Counted from the stretch's first letter, positions 1 through 11,568 are shown. The stretch is DNA of 64,000 bases from Platycnemis pennipes (GCA_933228895.1 OW121852.1:102941544-103005543); one strand, 5' to 3'. Program-made: numbers and translations. The notes: generated by a model not told the origin, from the letters alone.

Positions 1-1196
1 ATTTGAAAGGAAAAGATAGTTGCAATTAGGGAGTTAAACGATACACGCGTTGAATAATATAACTCCTTGTAAAAATCTATCAAACAATTTAATGTTATAC
101 CAAAGAAATATGCACGCCCTTCCACAACAAATGCTTTTTAAGCGTATGAAATGACATTCTGTTGCAAAAAAGGGACCAGGTCTTAAACCTAATGCTAGAA
201 AAAGATAAAAAAAAGACATGGTATTCATCAACATCAATCCAGGAAAACATGAAAATTATTTTTAGTAGCAATACTACTAAGCGGATCATAACATTCTAAT
301 TTCCCACACTGCAGTTATGGATCTTGAGATAATATTCTAGAATGAGCACGGGTTTGATGCCATTTGAAATTTAATTAAAAGCACTAGAATCAAAAGGTAC
401 CGTCAATTAGTATATCACCCAATTCAGGTCCACTTTAGATGATGACGCATTGATTTTGTCACCGCTTTGACACTCATTACTATAAAATATCGCGGGCCAA
501 AAGCAAACTAGTGTATTCAATTATGAAAAGATAACAGAGACTTTTATAACGTTTATGAAATAGAAAGGGGGTTTTGAGTTTCCACAGAAATCCAGAGGTA
601 ATGGCAACAAAGACAGGTGGTAAAAGTTTTATCGATTCTGAATCAGCTTCAACTGTATTGCTATTCGTCGAATAACATTCTTTTACTTATCGCAGATTGT
701 TAATTGAACTCCTTCCCACAAATAGAACATTTCTCCACAAAATAGTAGAATAGCTAAAAAAAAGGAGAATCCCGCCAAATGAAGAATCTCCTTCCACCTG
801 GAGATTCAAGCCTGGAAATAAGGACACACTTCATCAAACCATGCAACTGAGCCATCCCCTTGTCATATTGGATGATAACAGCACGGTAAATATTAGACTC
901 TAAACATTTTTAAAAGTGGAATAACAGTATAATAATGAATATTAATGAAAAAATAATGAATAGGCTGATTCGATAACGAAGAAATTATGAAAACAATTGA
1001 GAGAAAATAAAATTGAAAATCTGATGATAATTTATCAAGGATTCAGAGCAAACTATTTGGACAAATCTTGAGACTAGTTCTGATGAAGGCAGTCATAGTG
1101 CAGGGAATAGATATAGTTAATAAGGTACTCTTACTACCAATGTTACATCGCAGTGCCTAACCTAACACCTTAAAATGCATGCGTGGATGCAAGGAA
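1..1196. other. AT-rich non-coding stretch
   Basis: No reading frame here looks protein-like and no repeat is recognisable by eye. The open frames near the left edge are short and of low complexity. It is probably intron or intergenic DNA. Confidence 0.6.
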
Positions 1197-1629
1197 AGAG
1201 TTCATCAGAGCATAATTTGGAGCATGTTTCTTTATGGCAGTGAGGTATGGATGATAAGAGCAGCAGAAACGTCAAGGCTGGAAGCTTTTGAAATATGGTG
1301 CTAAAGAGAGAGATGAAGATCAAATGGAATGAACAAAAGACCAACAAAGAAGTTCAAAGGTGAGTGGGAGAAATAAGATGCCTAATGAAATCATTGAAAA
1401 GAAGACGAAACAACTTAATCAGCCATACCTTGAGATATGATGCCCTCATGAAGACGATCGCCGAGGGACAAGTGAATGAATGGAAGAGAACAGCATCACA
1501 TGGAATATGTGTCGCAAGTCTTTAAGAATAAGAAAGAGAAGAATTAAACAAAAAAGAAGAGGTTAGCTGATAGGTAACGGAGGAAAGTGCTACGGCAAAC
1601 CAATCTTAGAATTGTTGACTGATGAAGGC
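1197..1629 (+). mobile_element. RTE-like LINE relic, reverse transcriptase C-terminal part
   Basis: Plus-strand translation across several frames gives pieces of the C-terminal region of an endonuclease/reverse-transcriptase non-LTR element: first RVHQSIIWSMFLYGSEVW, then RLEAFEIWC followed at once by a stop codon, then a segment around NLISHTLRYDALMKTIAEGQ. Stops and frame changes show that it is dead. The 3' end (CAAACCAATCTTAGAATTG, then TTGACTGATGA) matches the ends of the copies at 20.7 kb and 61.1 kb, so the three belong to one family. The assignment to RTE or a related clade is from memory of such arthropod proteins. The 5' part of the element is not visible. Confidence 0.75.
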
Positions 1630-2084
1630 AACTAACCTAATATAAACCTAACCTTAAAGCTCGGTAAAACGTCATGTATGTCCGAGGTGGAAATCGAAAT
1701 TACGACAATTGAGTCACCAGGCCGCCGCGTTACTAACCTACCACTGGCAAACTACTTGTCGAGGAAAATCAAATGCCGGATCTTTGAATATAGGTAAGAT
1801 ATTTGTTATTTGGAGAAATATTTTCCCCGTGTAGTGAATAATGAGAAAGTGAAGATTAGTGTTCATATGATTAAGGTAAAAGAATGCGTGGAAAGCCACG
1901 TATAAATAATCAAACAAAAATAGGACTGGTGTTAATTAACTAAAACTCTGGAATAAAGCCCAATGGATACTTTTCACGTGAACCTAAGCGTTAAGTGAAT
2001 CAAAAGCTGGTTCTTTGACCTAAAAATCCATTCGCATCAACCCATCAATCATCTTTCACACTCGTCCTGTCTCAATCACCCTTC
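1630..2084. other. AT-rich non-coding stretch
   Basis: Follows the LINE end. A weak tRNA-like pattern on the minus strand around 1690-1780 (B-box-like ATTTCGATTTCC) may be a very old SINE head, but I cannot support it further. Nothing else is seen. Confidence 0.4.
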
Positions 2085-2900
2085 TCTCTTCTCATGATGA
2101 TTCCATTAACGAAGGCGCGCAAAACATAAATTGAAAATGACGTGACCGACAGTAACTTTTTTACTGTGAGCGGAATTTTTTTTTAAAACTGGAGACGTCA
2201 CTTTTTTCATTTTTTCGTTCCCCCCAGCGTTTTTACGAAGGAAAGCGTGCATACATACTGTAAACCACTTGGAAACAAAACCAGGCTCGTGACCGAGGGG
2301 GGTATCGATTTTCCTTCCCCCCCACTTCTCTGCCACGGGCACTAAACGCTCCCCCTCCTTCTAGCCTTCCCTCTGACCTCCCCCTCTCTCTCTCTCTTTG
2401 CCCGCCCGACCGCTGCTGCCTTATCCACTCCGCTGTCAAACTGCCTGCCGCTTTACCCTCCCTTGCCCCTCAGCACTACCCTCTTGCTTTTTGCCCCGCT
2501 TCGCACCCGCGGTCGCTATCCCTTCAACCACCCCCTCCACTTACGCTCATCTTCCTCCTTGATCCCCATAGACCCTCCGTGCCCTTTACTCTCCCCTCTC
2601 TCCGCCCTCTCCGGACCACTTCCCGGCGTGCCGCGAGGGGGCACATACTCTCCCCTTCATCCGCCGACACCCGATCCCTGGCGCGCAAGGCCTCAAACAA
2701 ATCGGATACAAGGCTCGGCCGTCCGGGTACGAAAGCCAAACGGACACACGGCTCTCTTTCAACCTCCAAACCCACCTCTCCCCTCTCCGGGTCGAGATTG
2801 AAGTAGCAGGAGGATTTGGTAAGAAAAATAAATCAGGAATGCGTTTCCGGGACGGTGGCTGTGATGTTTTTGCTACCTTTCTAAACCCTATTTCACGGAA
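2085..2900. promoter_or_regulatory. GC-rich, pyrimidine-rich island (possible promoter/5' exon)
   Basis: GC content rises sharply compared with both flanks and CpG dinucleotides are frequent. The plus strand is strongly pyrimidine-rich from about 2340 to 2800, including a short CT microsatellite near 2386. Open frames on both strands here are proline/serine/arginine-rich low-complexity shadows. A plausible plus-strand splice donor (ATTTG followed by GTAAGA) has its GT at 2819-2820, so a plus-strand untranslated first exon ending at 2818 is possible. Such an island is consistent with a promoter, but no TATA box or initiator is convincing. Confidence 0.4.
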
Positions 2901-4189
2901 CACTTGTACGTTCGAGAGTCACAAAGGCAACAGGGAGAACTTTGCCAGCCACCCCATCCACCCCGTGAATCTGCGTGAAAACCACTGAAAATTTGTCGCA
3001 CTGTTCGATAACGAATAACTTTTTTGAGATGTCTGTCAACGCGTGTCACATTCACTTAGACCCGGTGTCATCACTTCCGGTTACGCATTTTATATGGCAT
3101 GAAAATTTGCGTAGATAAGCTTCCGAACTTCTGTGGTCCAAGTCAACTAATTTCAGTATGATATAACGAAATTCGTTGACTTATACTTCTAATTTTACAT
3201 ATACTGACGCAGTAAAGAAGAGCATCTATTCACCTGGCGCTATTCAATCAGCACGAATCATGTTCAAATACTTCTTGCCTACCAATGATTCACATGACTA
3301 TTTAAGATTCGTTAATTCATTAACCAAGTTGGAAGTATTCATGATGCAAGGGACCTGAACTAGCGTGCGTCATGTTTTTCACACCTTTACCCTGTGGCGC
3401 CTATTCGATAATGTGCACTGAATTCCCATCTAGATTAAATGAATTAAATACAATGCAATCAGGTTATACCGTAGAATTGAAAATTAGATTATAATAAACG
3501 GACTAAACAACTATACACAAATGTATTCATCACGAGGCTTCTCACTAAATTTTATTACATAAATTACATTCATATGATAGAGACGCTTTGCGATGAAAGG
3601 CGTCGTTCATGCGAGTGATTTCTTCATTTCTTACACAACGGTCATATCGAGCATTCGGCGAGAAGTACGCAATATGAAACCGTGGTAATATATGCCTACC
3701 AGGTAGTAAACGCACTTACTAGGTGGAATGATGGAATTGAAAATGAATAAAAATTAATAAATATTCCCAACCATTTATTTGCCCCTCGACCGGGTTCAGC
3801 CTCTACTCACCATCATTAAGAACGCCTTAATAATAGTATAAAAATCATGAATCTGGTAAAAATGAGAATATAACAATGTGGAATGACGACAAGTTTATAA
3901 ACCAACGATAAAGAAGATAAATTTGGAAACATCTCTAATTGTAAGCCCTGACATAAATTTGGGAAAGGATAAAGACACATTAGTAAATTCGACACCATTT
4001 TCTCTCTAAAATATTATTCTCATTAGAGGCGGTTCAATACAATAAAACAGCGTTAAAGCCGAGGTCCCTTACAGAGACTAAAGGAGTGCAATGCCACAAG
4101 CATTTTCCTTTCCCCTGCCACATGTATTACTATTCTCATATCTAAATCTTCCTTTCGGCTTAAAAGAGACTTGAACGTGGTACACTCAC
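2901..4189. other. AT-rich non-coding stretch (possible intron of the minus-strand gene)
   Basis: No protein-like frame or recognisable repeat. If the exon ending at 4190 is real, this is the start of its first intron on the minus strand. Confidence 0.5.
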
Positions 4190-4598
4190 CCTTGTAGACG
4201 ATGCCGGGGACGAGGGTGTCAGTTGTGAACAAGTCGTGCGTCACTTCAACCCTCAGCCAGCGGGCGCCGTTCCCGGCCATAGGGTCCCGCGGCGCGGCGA
4301 CCTGCTCCTTCGCCGGAGAAGAAGCGGGCCCGCCCCCGCAGGGCTCGTCTTCCCATGGAGGCGGTGGAGGGCCCTCGGAGGACGACGCCCGGGGCCTCAG
4401 CGTGGGCGGCAGAGAGAAGGGTGGGCGCGAGGAGGAAGGCGGTAAGGGCCTTGGAAGGGGCGAAGAGGAAGGGAAGTGGGCCCGGGGGGAAGAGGAGGAT
4501 GGAGAGAATAAAGCGGAATCTATAGGCGGAGGAATGGACACGGAGAGGGAGGCGAAGGTCCCAGCGGATAGGAAGGGGAGAAGGAAGAGGAAAGCCAT
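4190..4598 (-). CDS. Candidate first coding exon of a secreted or membrane protein
   Basis: On the minus strand an ATG at 4598-4596 opens a 136-codon frame that ends at a consensus donor: ACAAGG, then GTGAGT with its G at 4189, leaving phase 1. Residues 1-20 (MAFLFLLPFLSAGTFASLS) have the hydrophobic core and small-residue end of a signal peptide. Residues about 22-75 are Ser/Pro-rich, about 85-100 hold a run of prolines and a WEDEPC motif, and 113-136 become a more ordered segment (RWLRVEVTHDLF, then TLVPGIVYK). I do not recognise the family. The frame stays open upstream to 5207, so the block could instead be internal or start at an earlier ATG; I chose this ATG because the signal peptide begins there, although its context (CTG before ATGG) is only fair. 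The plus-strand frame 4201-4728 is a shadow. The rest of the gene would lie beyond the left edge. Confidence 0.45.
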
Positions 4599-5215
4599 CA
4601 GGATATCCGACACCCAGAGCCTCCCCCAATCTCTACAGTTAAAGCCCTGCCGATGGCCCCAAGACGGGACACCTCGCGACCTCCTACGGGCCACACCACC
4701 CCGAAGTTCAGCGGGGGAACACGGGTAGAGTCTCGCAAACATAAACACGGAAGAAGTCCCAGACACTTCTCTTGCCTCCATCACCAGATTTAAGTCAGCG
4801 GAATTATCTTTGCGACATCCCGCAAAAACCCCCTCCAGTCCAACACCCGCGTCAAATCCTGAACAGTCCGTCTTCACGCGGTCCATCGGACCGCCAACAC
4901 TCGGATCACTCGAGGGAGAGGCTGTCTCAATCGTCCTCGCGATTTTGCTACGATATGGCCGAGCGGTTCGATTAAGATATATTGGGATACGACCATGAAT
5001 CCAACCCCCTCGGGTGAGTGAGCTCCCCTTGCCGGACAATCCAGCAAAACTGCGGTTTCCTCTCGATTCAAAACCCGAGCGGTCACCGGGTGTCGAAGCG
5101 CCAGCTGCCCGCGAATAGACAGCATCATCTCCCGCAGTCATCATTCCGCACCCTCGCACGAAAACATTGCCGTGGGACACCATTCCCTCACCCGCACGGC
5201 CTCTCATAAAAGTTT
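4599..5215 (-). promoter_or_regulatory. GC-rich region upstream of the candidate first exon
   Basis: GC- and CpG-rich DNA directly upstream (minus-strand sense) of the signal-peptide exon. It keeps an open frame on the minus strand, but the translation looks random (Arg/Gly/Ser-rich, no motif), so it is better read as 5' UTR plus promoter than as coding. There is no clear TATA box. Confidence 0.35.
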
Positions 5216-7014
5216 CTTTCTTACTTATTCACCGGGAGGGAGGGGCGTTTGTTGCGCCATAACGAAAATTCTTAGCAGGAGGCTGAATGAATTCTGGCCG
5301 ATACAGCTCCCATTAAAAACAATCACTCTCGACGATATAGGAAAATAGAATACACGAATTAAGAGGAAGAAACTCTTGGCTCCACTTAATTGGACTATGA
5401 CCTATTTACTGAACACAAGCACGCAAGGTCCATGCATTCGAATACATTAATATATTCGAGGAATCATCAGAAGAACAATAGATTTCATTTCGCGAAATTG
5501 CGAGCTACCAATACTACCAACGGCAACACTGCAAGCAAAACCTTTCGGCAATTATTTTATAATACCTTTCTCTTTTCATCACACTCAAAAAAGCAACGAC
5601 TCATATTCTCCTACGGTGAAAGTAATGATATCAGATTTCTGCTCACATCAGAGGACGTAGAGTGACAAAATCAAAGACACAGATACCATTTAGAAAAATC
5701 TCTTTCTTTATGAAAAAAGAAACAATCAACACGTATTAAGCATTAATAGTTTGAATAATTACATGAGTTATTCACACTTGCTGCGAAGTGGATATCGTTT
5801 CTATGACAAACTACCTCACGTCGAAATGCCTTTTTTTGCGTCGTGTAAGGTTTGGGCTAGATATGTCGCCTATAATCCAACAGCTAGAAATATTGAACAG
5901 TTAAACATGTCTCCCTCATTTCAATTGTTTTTTTTGTCTTCCGCAGAAAACATAGAGACAGAAAAGCTCCTAAATATTGCTCTTCGTTTATTTTTCACAC
6001 GTCTCCCCTCACTTTTATTTCCTCCTCAGTGCGGGTTCCTCAGACATTTTAGGGCAGCTCAAGAGAAGACAACACCTGCTCCAACTCCCCTATCTTCTCA
6101 CCATTATGAAAGGCGTAAGCAGCACCTTTTTTAAAATTGCAAGGGCGGAATGGATAACAACAAAACAGTAACAACAACAATGTAGACTTGAACAATTATG
6201 GATATTAAGATGTATGAATGGAACAATTAGCTTCAAAACGTGTTGCAACAAGAAAATATATAGTTCTGTCTCTAAATTATCAAGTGGAAATCCTGGATGA
6301 AGAAGTATATCAATATTAAAGCGATTCACCTAAAAGAAAAAACGGAGGCGCCTATAGTAAGCAGGTCACTCTAATGAGATAATCGATCTGTCGTGGTAAT
6401 TGGGGCGTCCGATAAGTATTAAGATTGACTGAGAGGTAGCAAAAATAATTTTATCAGGCTTTAGGAAATTGTAGTTTAGTGTTACCAAAAACTTTCGAAG
6501 TCAAACGAAGCTCCTTTGTAACTAAATTAAGCACATAAGTACAGTGAACTACATACAAAATACCTTTCAAGGACAATTGAAAAATGGATGGATTAAGTGA
6601 AAGTGTCGTTGTTATCATGTGTAGCAAACACAAGAAAATTAAAATAATGTTATTGACATGTAGAGAGCAGATAAGGTCCAGATTGCTGTAGCGTAAATTT
6701 TTTTAGGCTTCTTCAATAGCGCGAGGTAAATTAACTACCTCTTGAGCTTCGACAATTCATACAATATTATGTAAACCTGATTTTAGAACTGACTTGCTGC
6801 TTAAGTTTTTAATGCCACCGCCGTCTAATACTATTATCGTTTTTGGTTCCTGTTTACTTTGACAGTTTTTGGGGAAATGTTGTTTTCGTGAAAATTCTGA
6901 TGGTTTATGACTTAAATAGGTATTAATTTACGAATACACGGCTACTATGTTCTCAATGACATATTTAAAAAAAAGAATATTCATGGGGTAGAATCGGATT
7001 GAAGACGGGATTCC
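5216..7014. other. AT-rich non-coding stretch
   Basis: Short open frames only (for example 5390-5665 and 5751-6134 on plus), without recognisable domains or convincing splice signals. No repeat family is seen. Confidence 0.5.
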
Positions 7015-7380
7015 ATGAAACTCAATTCTACGCCTGTAAAATCACTTTTAGTGAGGGGTGGAACACTTGAAAGACGAGCAATTCGAGCTTTAGATGGAGG
7101 GAAAATCGTCCAAAAGGGAGAAGAGGAAATCAAGCTTTCGAGACGGTTCTCGGATCAATCAAACCGACTGAAACGACTCTCCGCGACACTTCACTCGCTT
7201 TACTCTCTCCCCTTTTCTCTAAATTTGGGTCACGTGGTCACGTCGGAACGGGATAACAAAATAGTATCGATTTCCTGGATCCATGGACGATACACGAATA
7301 CGAAGCACTGGATAAGTTTTAGGAGATGGCGGAGGTACACAAAGATAGGAGGCGGAGATTGGGAAGAAGGCGAATCACAG
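7015..7380 (+). CDS. Weak candidate first exon at the edge of the CpG island
   Basis: An ATG at 7015 opens 122 codons that end exactly at a strong plus-strand donor, CAG followed by GTAAGA at 7381 (phase 0). A second donor, GAT followed by GTAAGT, lies at 7425. The product would be basic and charged (RAIRALDGGK, later RRWRRYTK and GDWEEGESQ), with no signal peptide and no domain that I recognise. Its position at the AT-to-GC transition fits a first exon facing into or out of a CpG island. It could equally be an untranslated exon or chance. Confidence 0.25.
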
Positions 7381-8776
7381 GTAAGACGGATTGAAGAAGA
7401 GTTTACGGATGTCGACGGTGAAGATGTAAGTAGGCGCTGGATAGTTCGGTGGTTTCGTAGAAGGACGTGAGTCGGTTGCTCCGACCCGGATTAGCGGTCA
7501 CTCGTGAACAGACCGACAATGCGCTGAGCTCAACTAGGGGACGTATGCGGTACGGATGGCGCATCGGAAATCCCCCCACAACGCGGCCCTAGAGGCGGAA
7601 AAAGGAGTTAGGGGTCGTAGTACGCACGTAGTACTGGCGCACACAGGAGCTGACTCACGCATCCGTCTCCGGAGGAGGAGGGAACGTTCGTACGGGCGGT
7701 CGGCTGGCGGAGTGAGGACGAAACGGTATCTGGGAGGAGGGGTGGACACACGAAGAGACGGCAAACGGGGGAGAGATTGTCGCGGGGCGCACTTCAACCC
7801 TTCTCCTTCCCTCACGATGTAAACAACTGCCACGACCGCGACTGAGGGAGAACGACGAAAGTAGTAAGCAGGCCGCAGTGGGGAGCAGCGAAGGGGCGCT
7901 GTCGATCGAATATCCCCGATCGATAATATGGCTTCGAGGGGAAAAAATCCGAAGAGGGCGGGAAACAAATCGAGGCGCGATCAACGTGAGCTCGCGAATG
8001 AACAGTTTCCTCTCCCGCTTCTCCTATGCGAAACACCCGTTCATCCCTTCACACCTCGATTCGGAACACATTGGAAAACAGGGGTGGTGAAAAAGTCTGT
8101 CAATCCTCTACCGTCGGATATGCGAGCTTAAGAAGCGGCTCCTCCGCGAACCAGAACACACTAGTCCCGAGAGACGGCGGGAAAAAAACTGCCTGTCGCC
8201 CCTCCGCTTGTCGCAGACGACTAGGCGTCCACTATCTTTCCTCTCCCCGCCGAAAAAAGTTCCGTTGAACTCAAACAAAGCTGATGGTAAGCGCTTTGTC
8301 CGTCGCCGGATTCCTCGAAAGCGTTTCAACTCCGATGTAAAACGGGAGGAAGGCCACCGGGAAGATGGGAACCTTCCCCAAAAGTTTTCTCTTCCCTCCT
8401 TCTTGCTCTCACCGCGAAGTCGCCGGACGGAAGCTTCAGTCAGGTAACGGGAGGACGAGGAGCGCGCTTCTACCCAGCGAGGAGTTTGCTCACAGCGGAG
8501 AACACGGGAGGGGGTGAGAACACGTCGGCCCGAGTCTCTCGTCGCGGGAACACACGAAGGGTGCAGGCACTCAACCAGGCTCGCTCTCTCTGTCACTGCA
8601 AACCCAGAGGACACTCGCGACGGCACGCGTTCGGCTCTGCGGCAAGGGCGGTGCAGGCATTGGCTCGATGCGAGCGGTCCGACCTTCTTGGCTTGTCTGC
8701 TCCCCACAGCCGATCGCCTCTCCCGCGCCTCACATGGGAAGGACTGAGGGAAAGTAGGGGAAGGAGACGCCGGTGG

Positions 8777-8804
8777 AGGGGGGGGTGGAGGGGGGAGGGG
8801 TGCG
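8777..8804 (+). other. G-quadruplex motif
   Basis: Four G-runs (8, 6, 4 and 3 G) separated by loops of 1 to 4 bases on the plus strand, inside the CpG island. This matches the usual G3+N1-7 pattern. Confidence 0.7.
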
Positions 8805-9054
8805 GGAAAGGTCGGAGGGGAAGAGGGTGGAGCCACCGAACTAAATCCTCCTTCAAAACGCCTCATCCACCGCCCTACCCCTCGGGGGAAAAAAAAACAT
8901 GCTAACCTCCCCTGCACACACCCCCTCCCGACCCTCACCCAATTTGATCTAAACCCTTTTACTCCCACCAACAATGCCTCCCCTTCTCCAGGAAGCCTTC
9001 TTCACCCCCGAGGACGCCCCATCCCCCGAGTGCAGACGATTCGCGACCCGAAGG

Positions 9055-9080
9055 AGAGGGTGGTGGGGTGGGGGTGCGGG
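9055..9080 (+). other. G-quadruplex motif
   Basis: A second set of closely spaced G-runs (GGG, GGGG, GGGGG, GGG) on the plus strand near the right end of the CpG island. Confidence 0.6.
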
Positions 9081-9280
9081 TGTCTCACCCCCCAATGGGG
9101 CGAAGGCTGTGGGGTGTGGACGAGGGTCTGCATCGTTTGACTGCACCCGAAACTAGCTATCACCGATCGCGGAGGAAAATAGGTTGTCCCCCGACGAGAC
9201 GGAGTCGTGGTAGCATTTGCACCTTCCCCCTTGCCCTCAATCGTCATTTATCCCTTCCGATGACCGATTCTCGATAACTT

Positions 9281-10363
9281 CGGACTTCAAGGGAGCTTAA
9301 GCTGCAAACATATGTATCCTCACTGGGATTAAGTTCTCTGTCATAATGATTGGCATAAGGGGTCTTGGAACCAAAATTCTTTCCACTGTTTTATTTCCTA
9401 ATTTAACGTCTCTTGGTTTAAACTCGACCATAAGTTTTAATCTTCTGCTTCTTCACAACTTTCTCTGAACGCTCTCCCCACTGCATTTTTCAATAAAAGT
9501 ACAAGCCTATGAAGCTTAACATGTAATTTACTCTGCCTTTCTTTTTCTATTATTTGCATAAATATTTTGTCCTCTCCCACCGCGTCAACTTTCTTAGGAA
9601 TCATAGGGGCAAATATTCAAATCTCTAAGACCAGGTTATCATAAAGTTATCCCTTAAGTAGTCGGCTAGGCTTTAAAGTTAAATAATGGCTATATAAAAT
9701 TTCTGTATCGTACTCTCTTGGCAATGATCGAGATTGGAAAACTAAAATGCTCGCTAACTAACCAATGTTTGATATATGTATCTCAAATTATCTAATACTA
9801 TTAACTTTGAAGGCTTCCAAATTATGCCTCAACTTTTCTATTCATATTAATAATAATTTCATTATTACAGCAACGAAATTACTCACCGGTAAATAACGGT
9901 GTCAGCGTCACTATTTTCCACATCAAGGCAGTCAGGAACATCACAGGATAGTCCAATAGCAGCTTGAAATCTCACTCTGAAAGTGACACAAGTCACACAA
10001 AGTGACACAAAGTGACACAAATGACACAAGTCATTTGAGTTCACTAAAAAAATAAAAATCCTGCATTATAAAGTATTCACGACGTTTCTCAGGCTCTATC
10101 AAAGCTTCCACTAGACGGGAAATAGACACTAGGAGAAATTTTATTTTTGTATACTTGTAGGCCATTTCTTCCAATATTCTTCCATGGCATGCCTAAGTTT
10201 TTTTTTGAGATTTGAAATATTGAAATAATTCTCACACGTTACAGTTATAAAGGTATTATGTGCTTATTTCATAATTTAGGCTAGCTCAATTAGCAGTAAC
10301 TCATATTGTTATACGAAATCAATCCGTGGAAAGACAATCGGCATAATTTAATGTAGCAGACAA
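9281..10363. other. AT-rich non-coding stretch with a minisatellite
   Basis: No gene is seen. The only structure is the short 10-bp tandem repeat at 9981-10030. Confidence 0.5.
9981..10030 (+). repeat. 10-bp minisatellite (AAGTGACACA)n
   Basis: About five tandem, slightly diverged copies of AAGTGACACA. The unit includes GTGACAC, and a neighbouring GTCACAC gives partial dyad symmetry. Confidence 0.8.
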
Positions 10364-10470
10364 CATCTACATCTATACCTGCACAATCCCCTTCAAGCCA
10401 CCGCGAGGGTGTGTGGCAGGAAGGTGAAGATCACCAAATATACACTACTGACATGCAACTATGCTACTAC
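10364..10470 (-). mobile_element. 3' end of the (TAGATG)n-tailed LINE/SINE family
   Basis: On plus it begins CATCTACATCTA, then AAGCCACCGCGAGGGTGTGTGGCAG and a GGTGAAGATCACC palindrome. This is the reverse complement of the tail segment seen at 37.2 kb and 45.8 kb. No coding part or tRNA head is attached. Confidence 0.7.
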
Positions 10471-11441
10471 AGAAAAAACCCTCACGTTCGGAAGCCCGTT
10501 AGTCACAAATTCAACTACAGTGATGAATATCTATGGTAGTCATGTTAAAAAGCAGCAAACAAACAGAAACAGAGTAAAAGCACAATATAGACCATTGTTC
10601 TGCAAAATTCTTAGTCATATAAACATTAGTTTTCTTCGCGCAATGAGGTTTTATTTCGGAAACAAGAATTTCAACTACGAAACAAATGAAAATGCCGCAC
10701 TCATGACCCGCAATAGCGTGGAACTACCCTTGGCGCGAATCGCCCATTACCCTCGATGCCTATTTCTCCCTGATTTCCTGAAACAAAACCTCTGATTAAC
10801 TCGACACAAAAAAAAACAAATTTCTTGTCACGCGATTTGAATATCAAGGGTGCTCGTGGCGGGTGAGACTGTACAACTAGTGAAAATATGAGAAGCTTGA
10901 AGTGTGCACGAAGTCCGGCTAAAATAAAATTTTGGAGAGATTAATGAGTTTAAAGATGAAATACTATCACAATGTCCTGACAAAAATGATCCTTTTGACA
11001 CAAATCATAAGCTGGATTTTTTGGCACTGGCGGGAAATGATACATATCGTAATTTGATCATAAAGTCGAGGGAACAATAGATTCAGAGGGATGGGTCTTA
11101 AAGGTTATTTCTTTTTATTTGGGAAATCATGCATATGGCTGCGCGCAATTTTTCCGTCGATTATCATCATTTGGCGCAAAATGTGTGGAAATGATAAGGT
11201 AGGAATCTGAGTGAAAATATCCCAATTACATCGGAACCCGTATTCATAATAGCATCCAAATAATTTTTACTGAATTTTCAAACGGAATAATGAAAACTTT
11301 AAATGTGGAGTGTTAGTGGCACCTATCAAAACAGAGATAAAATTCAAACTTTCTAGCAATGGGATTCAGTGAATACAAATGCCTTTTTTTCTCGCAAAAG
11401 CAAAGGAAGCAAACAATTTTGTTTGCATACGAAATACTCAC
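10471..11441. other. Non-coding stretch
   Basis: Contains the open frame 10409-10795 (plus), which overlaps the repeat tail and has no domain; I see no gene. It would be intronic if the 11.4-kb exon is real. Confidence 0.4.
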
Positions 11442-11568
11442 GTCCAAAAATGTAAGCGATTTGAGCCACACCACAGGAAAAGCATGCATGACTTCCATCA
11501 GTACTCGTAAATCCCACGGTATTCACGTAAAGAATGGTTTTATCCACCAGAGCTGTGTGGAGCCATAC
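11442..11568 (-). CDS. Candidate internal exon, unknown protein
   Basis: This is the cleanest exon-like block in the window. On the minus strand a long pyrimidine tract ending CTCTTCCAG stands immediately before the first base (11568), and a consensus donor GTGAGT begins at 11441. The 127 bases give 42 codons from phase 0 and end in phase 1: it starts VWLHTALVDKTILYVNTVGF and ends SHACFSCGVAQIAYIFG. The peptide is rich in hydrophobic and cysteine residues and could include parts of two membrane segments. I do not recognise the family. The plus-strand frame 11359-11718 across it is a shadow. Neighbouring exons of the same gene are not certain; candidates on the same strand lie at 18.3 kb and 4.2 kb. 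Confidence 0.5.

Larger units (their letters stand above)
7381..9280. promoter_or_regulatory. Large CpG-rich island, probable promoter region
   Basis: About 1.9 kb of GC-rich, CpG-dense DNA in otherwise AT-rich surroundings, the largest such island in the window. Several plus-strand donors (7425, 8287 ATG|GTAAGC, 8444 CAG|GTAACG) and a minus-strand GTGAGT near 7650 allow transcription in either direction. An ATG in good context at 7928 starts a short basic peptide (MASRGKNPKRAGNKSRRDQ), with a GTGAGC donor-like site at 7986. The long open frames (8108-8974 minus and others) are Arg/Ser/Pro-rich low complexity caused by base composition, so I do not call them genes. Two G-quadruplex motifs lie at 8777-8804 and 9055-9080. 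Confidence 0.5.

Noticed and set aside
1155..1666. CCTAACCTAA words resembling the insect telomeric repeat (TTAGG)n
   Set aside because: Only two units in each place, within or beside a LINE relic; too short to claim a telomeric insertion.
4201..4728. Plus-strand open frame of 175 codons
   Set aside because: Gly/Glu/Arg low complexity, antisense to the better supported signal-peptide exon.
8108..8974. Long minus-strand open frame (288 codons) in the CpG island
   Set aside because: Ser/Arg/Pro-rich, no domain, overlapped by open frames on the other strand; explained by GC-rich composition and absence of AT-rich stops.
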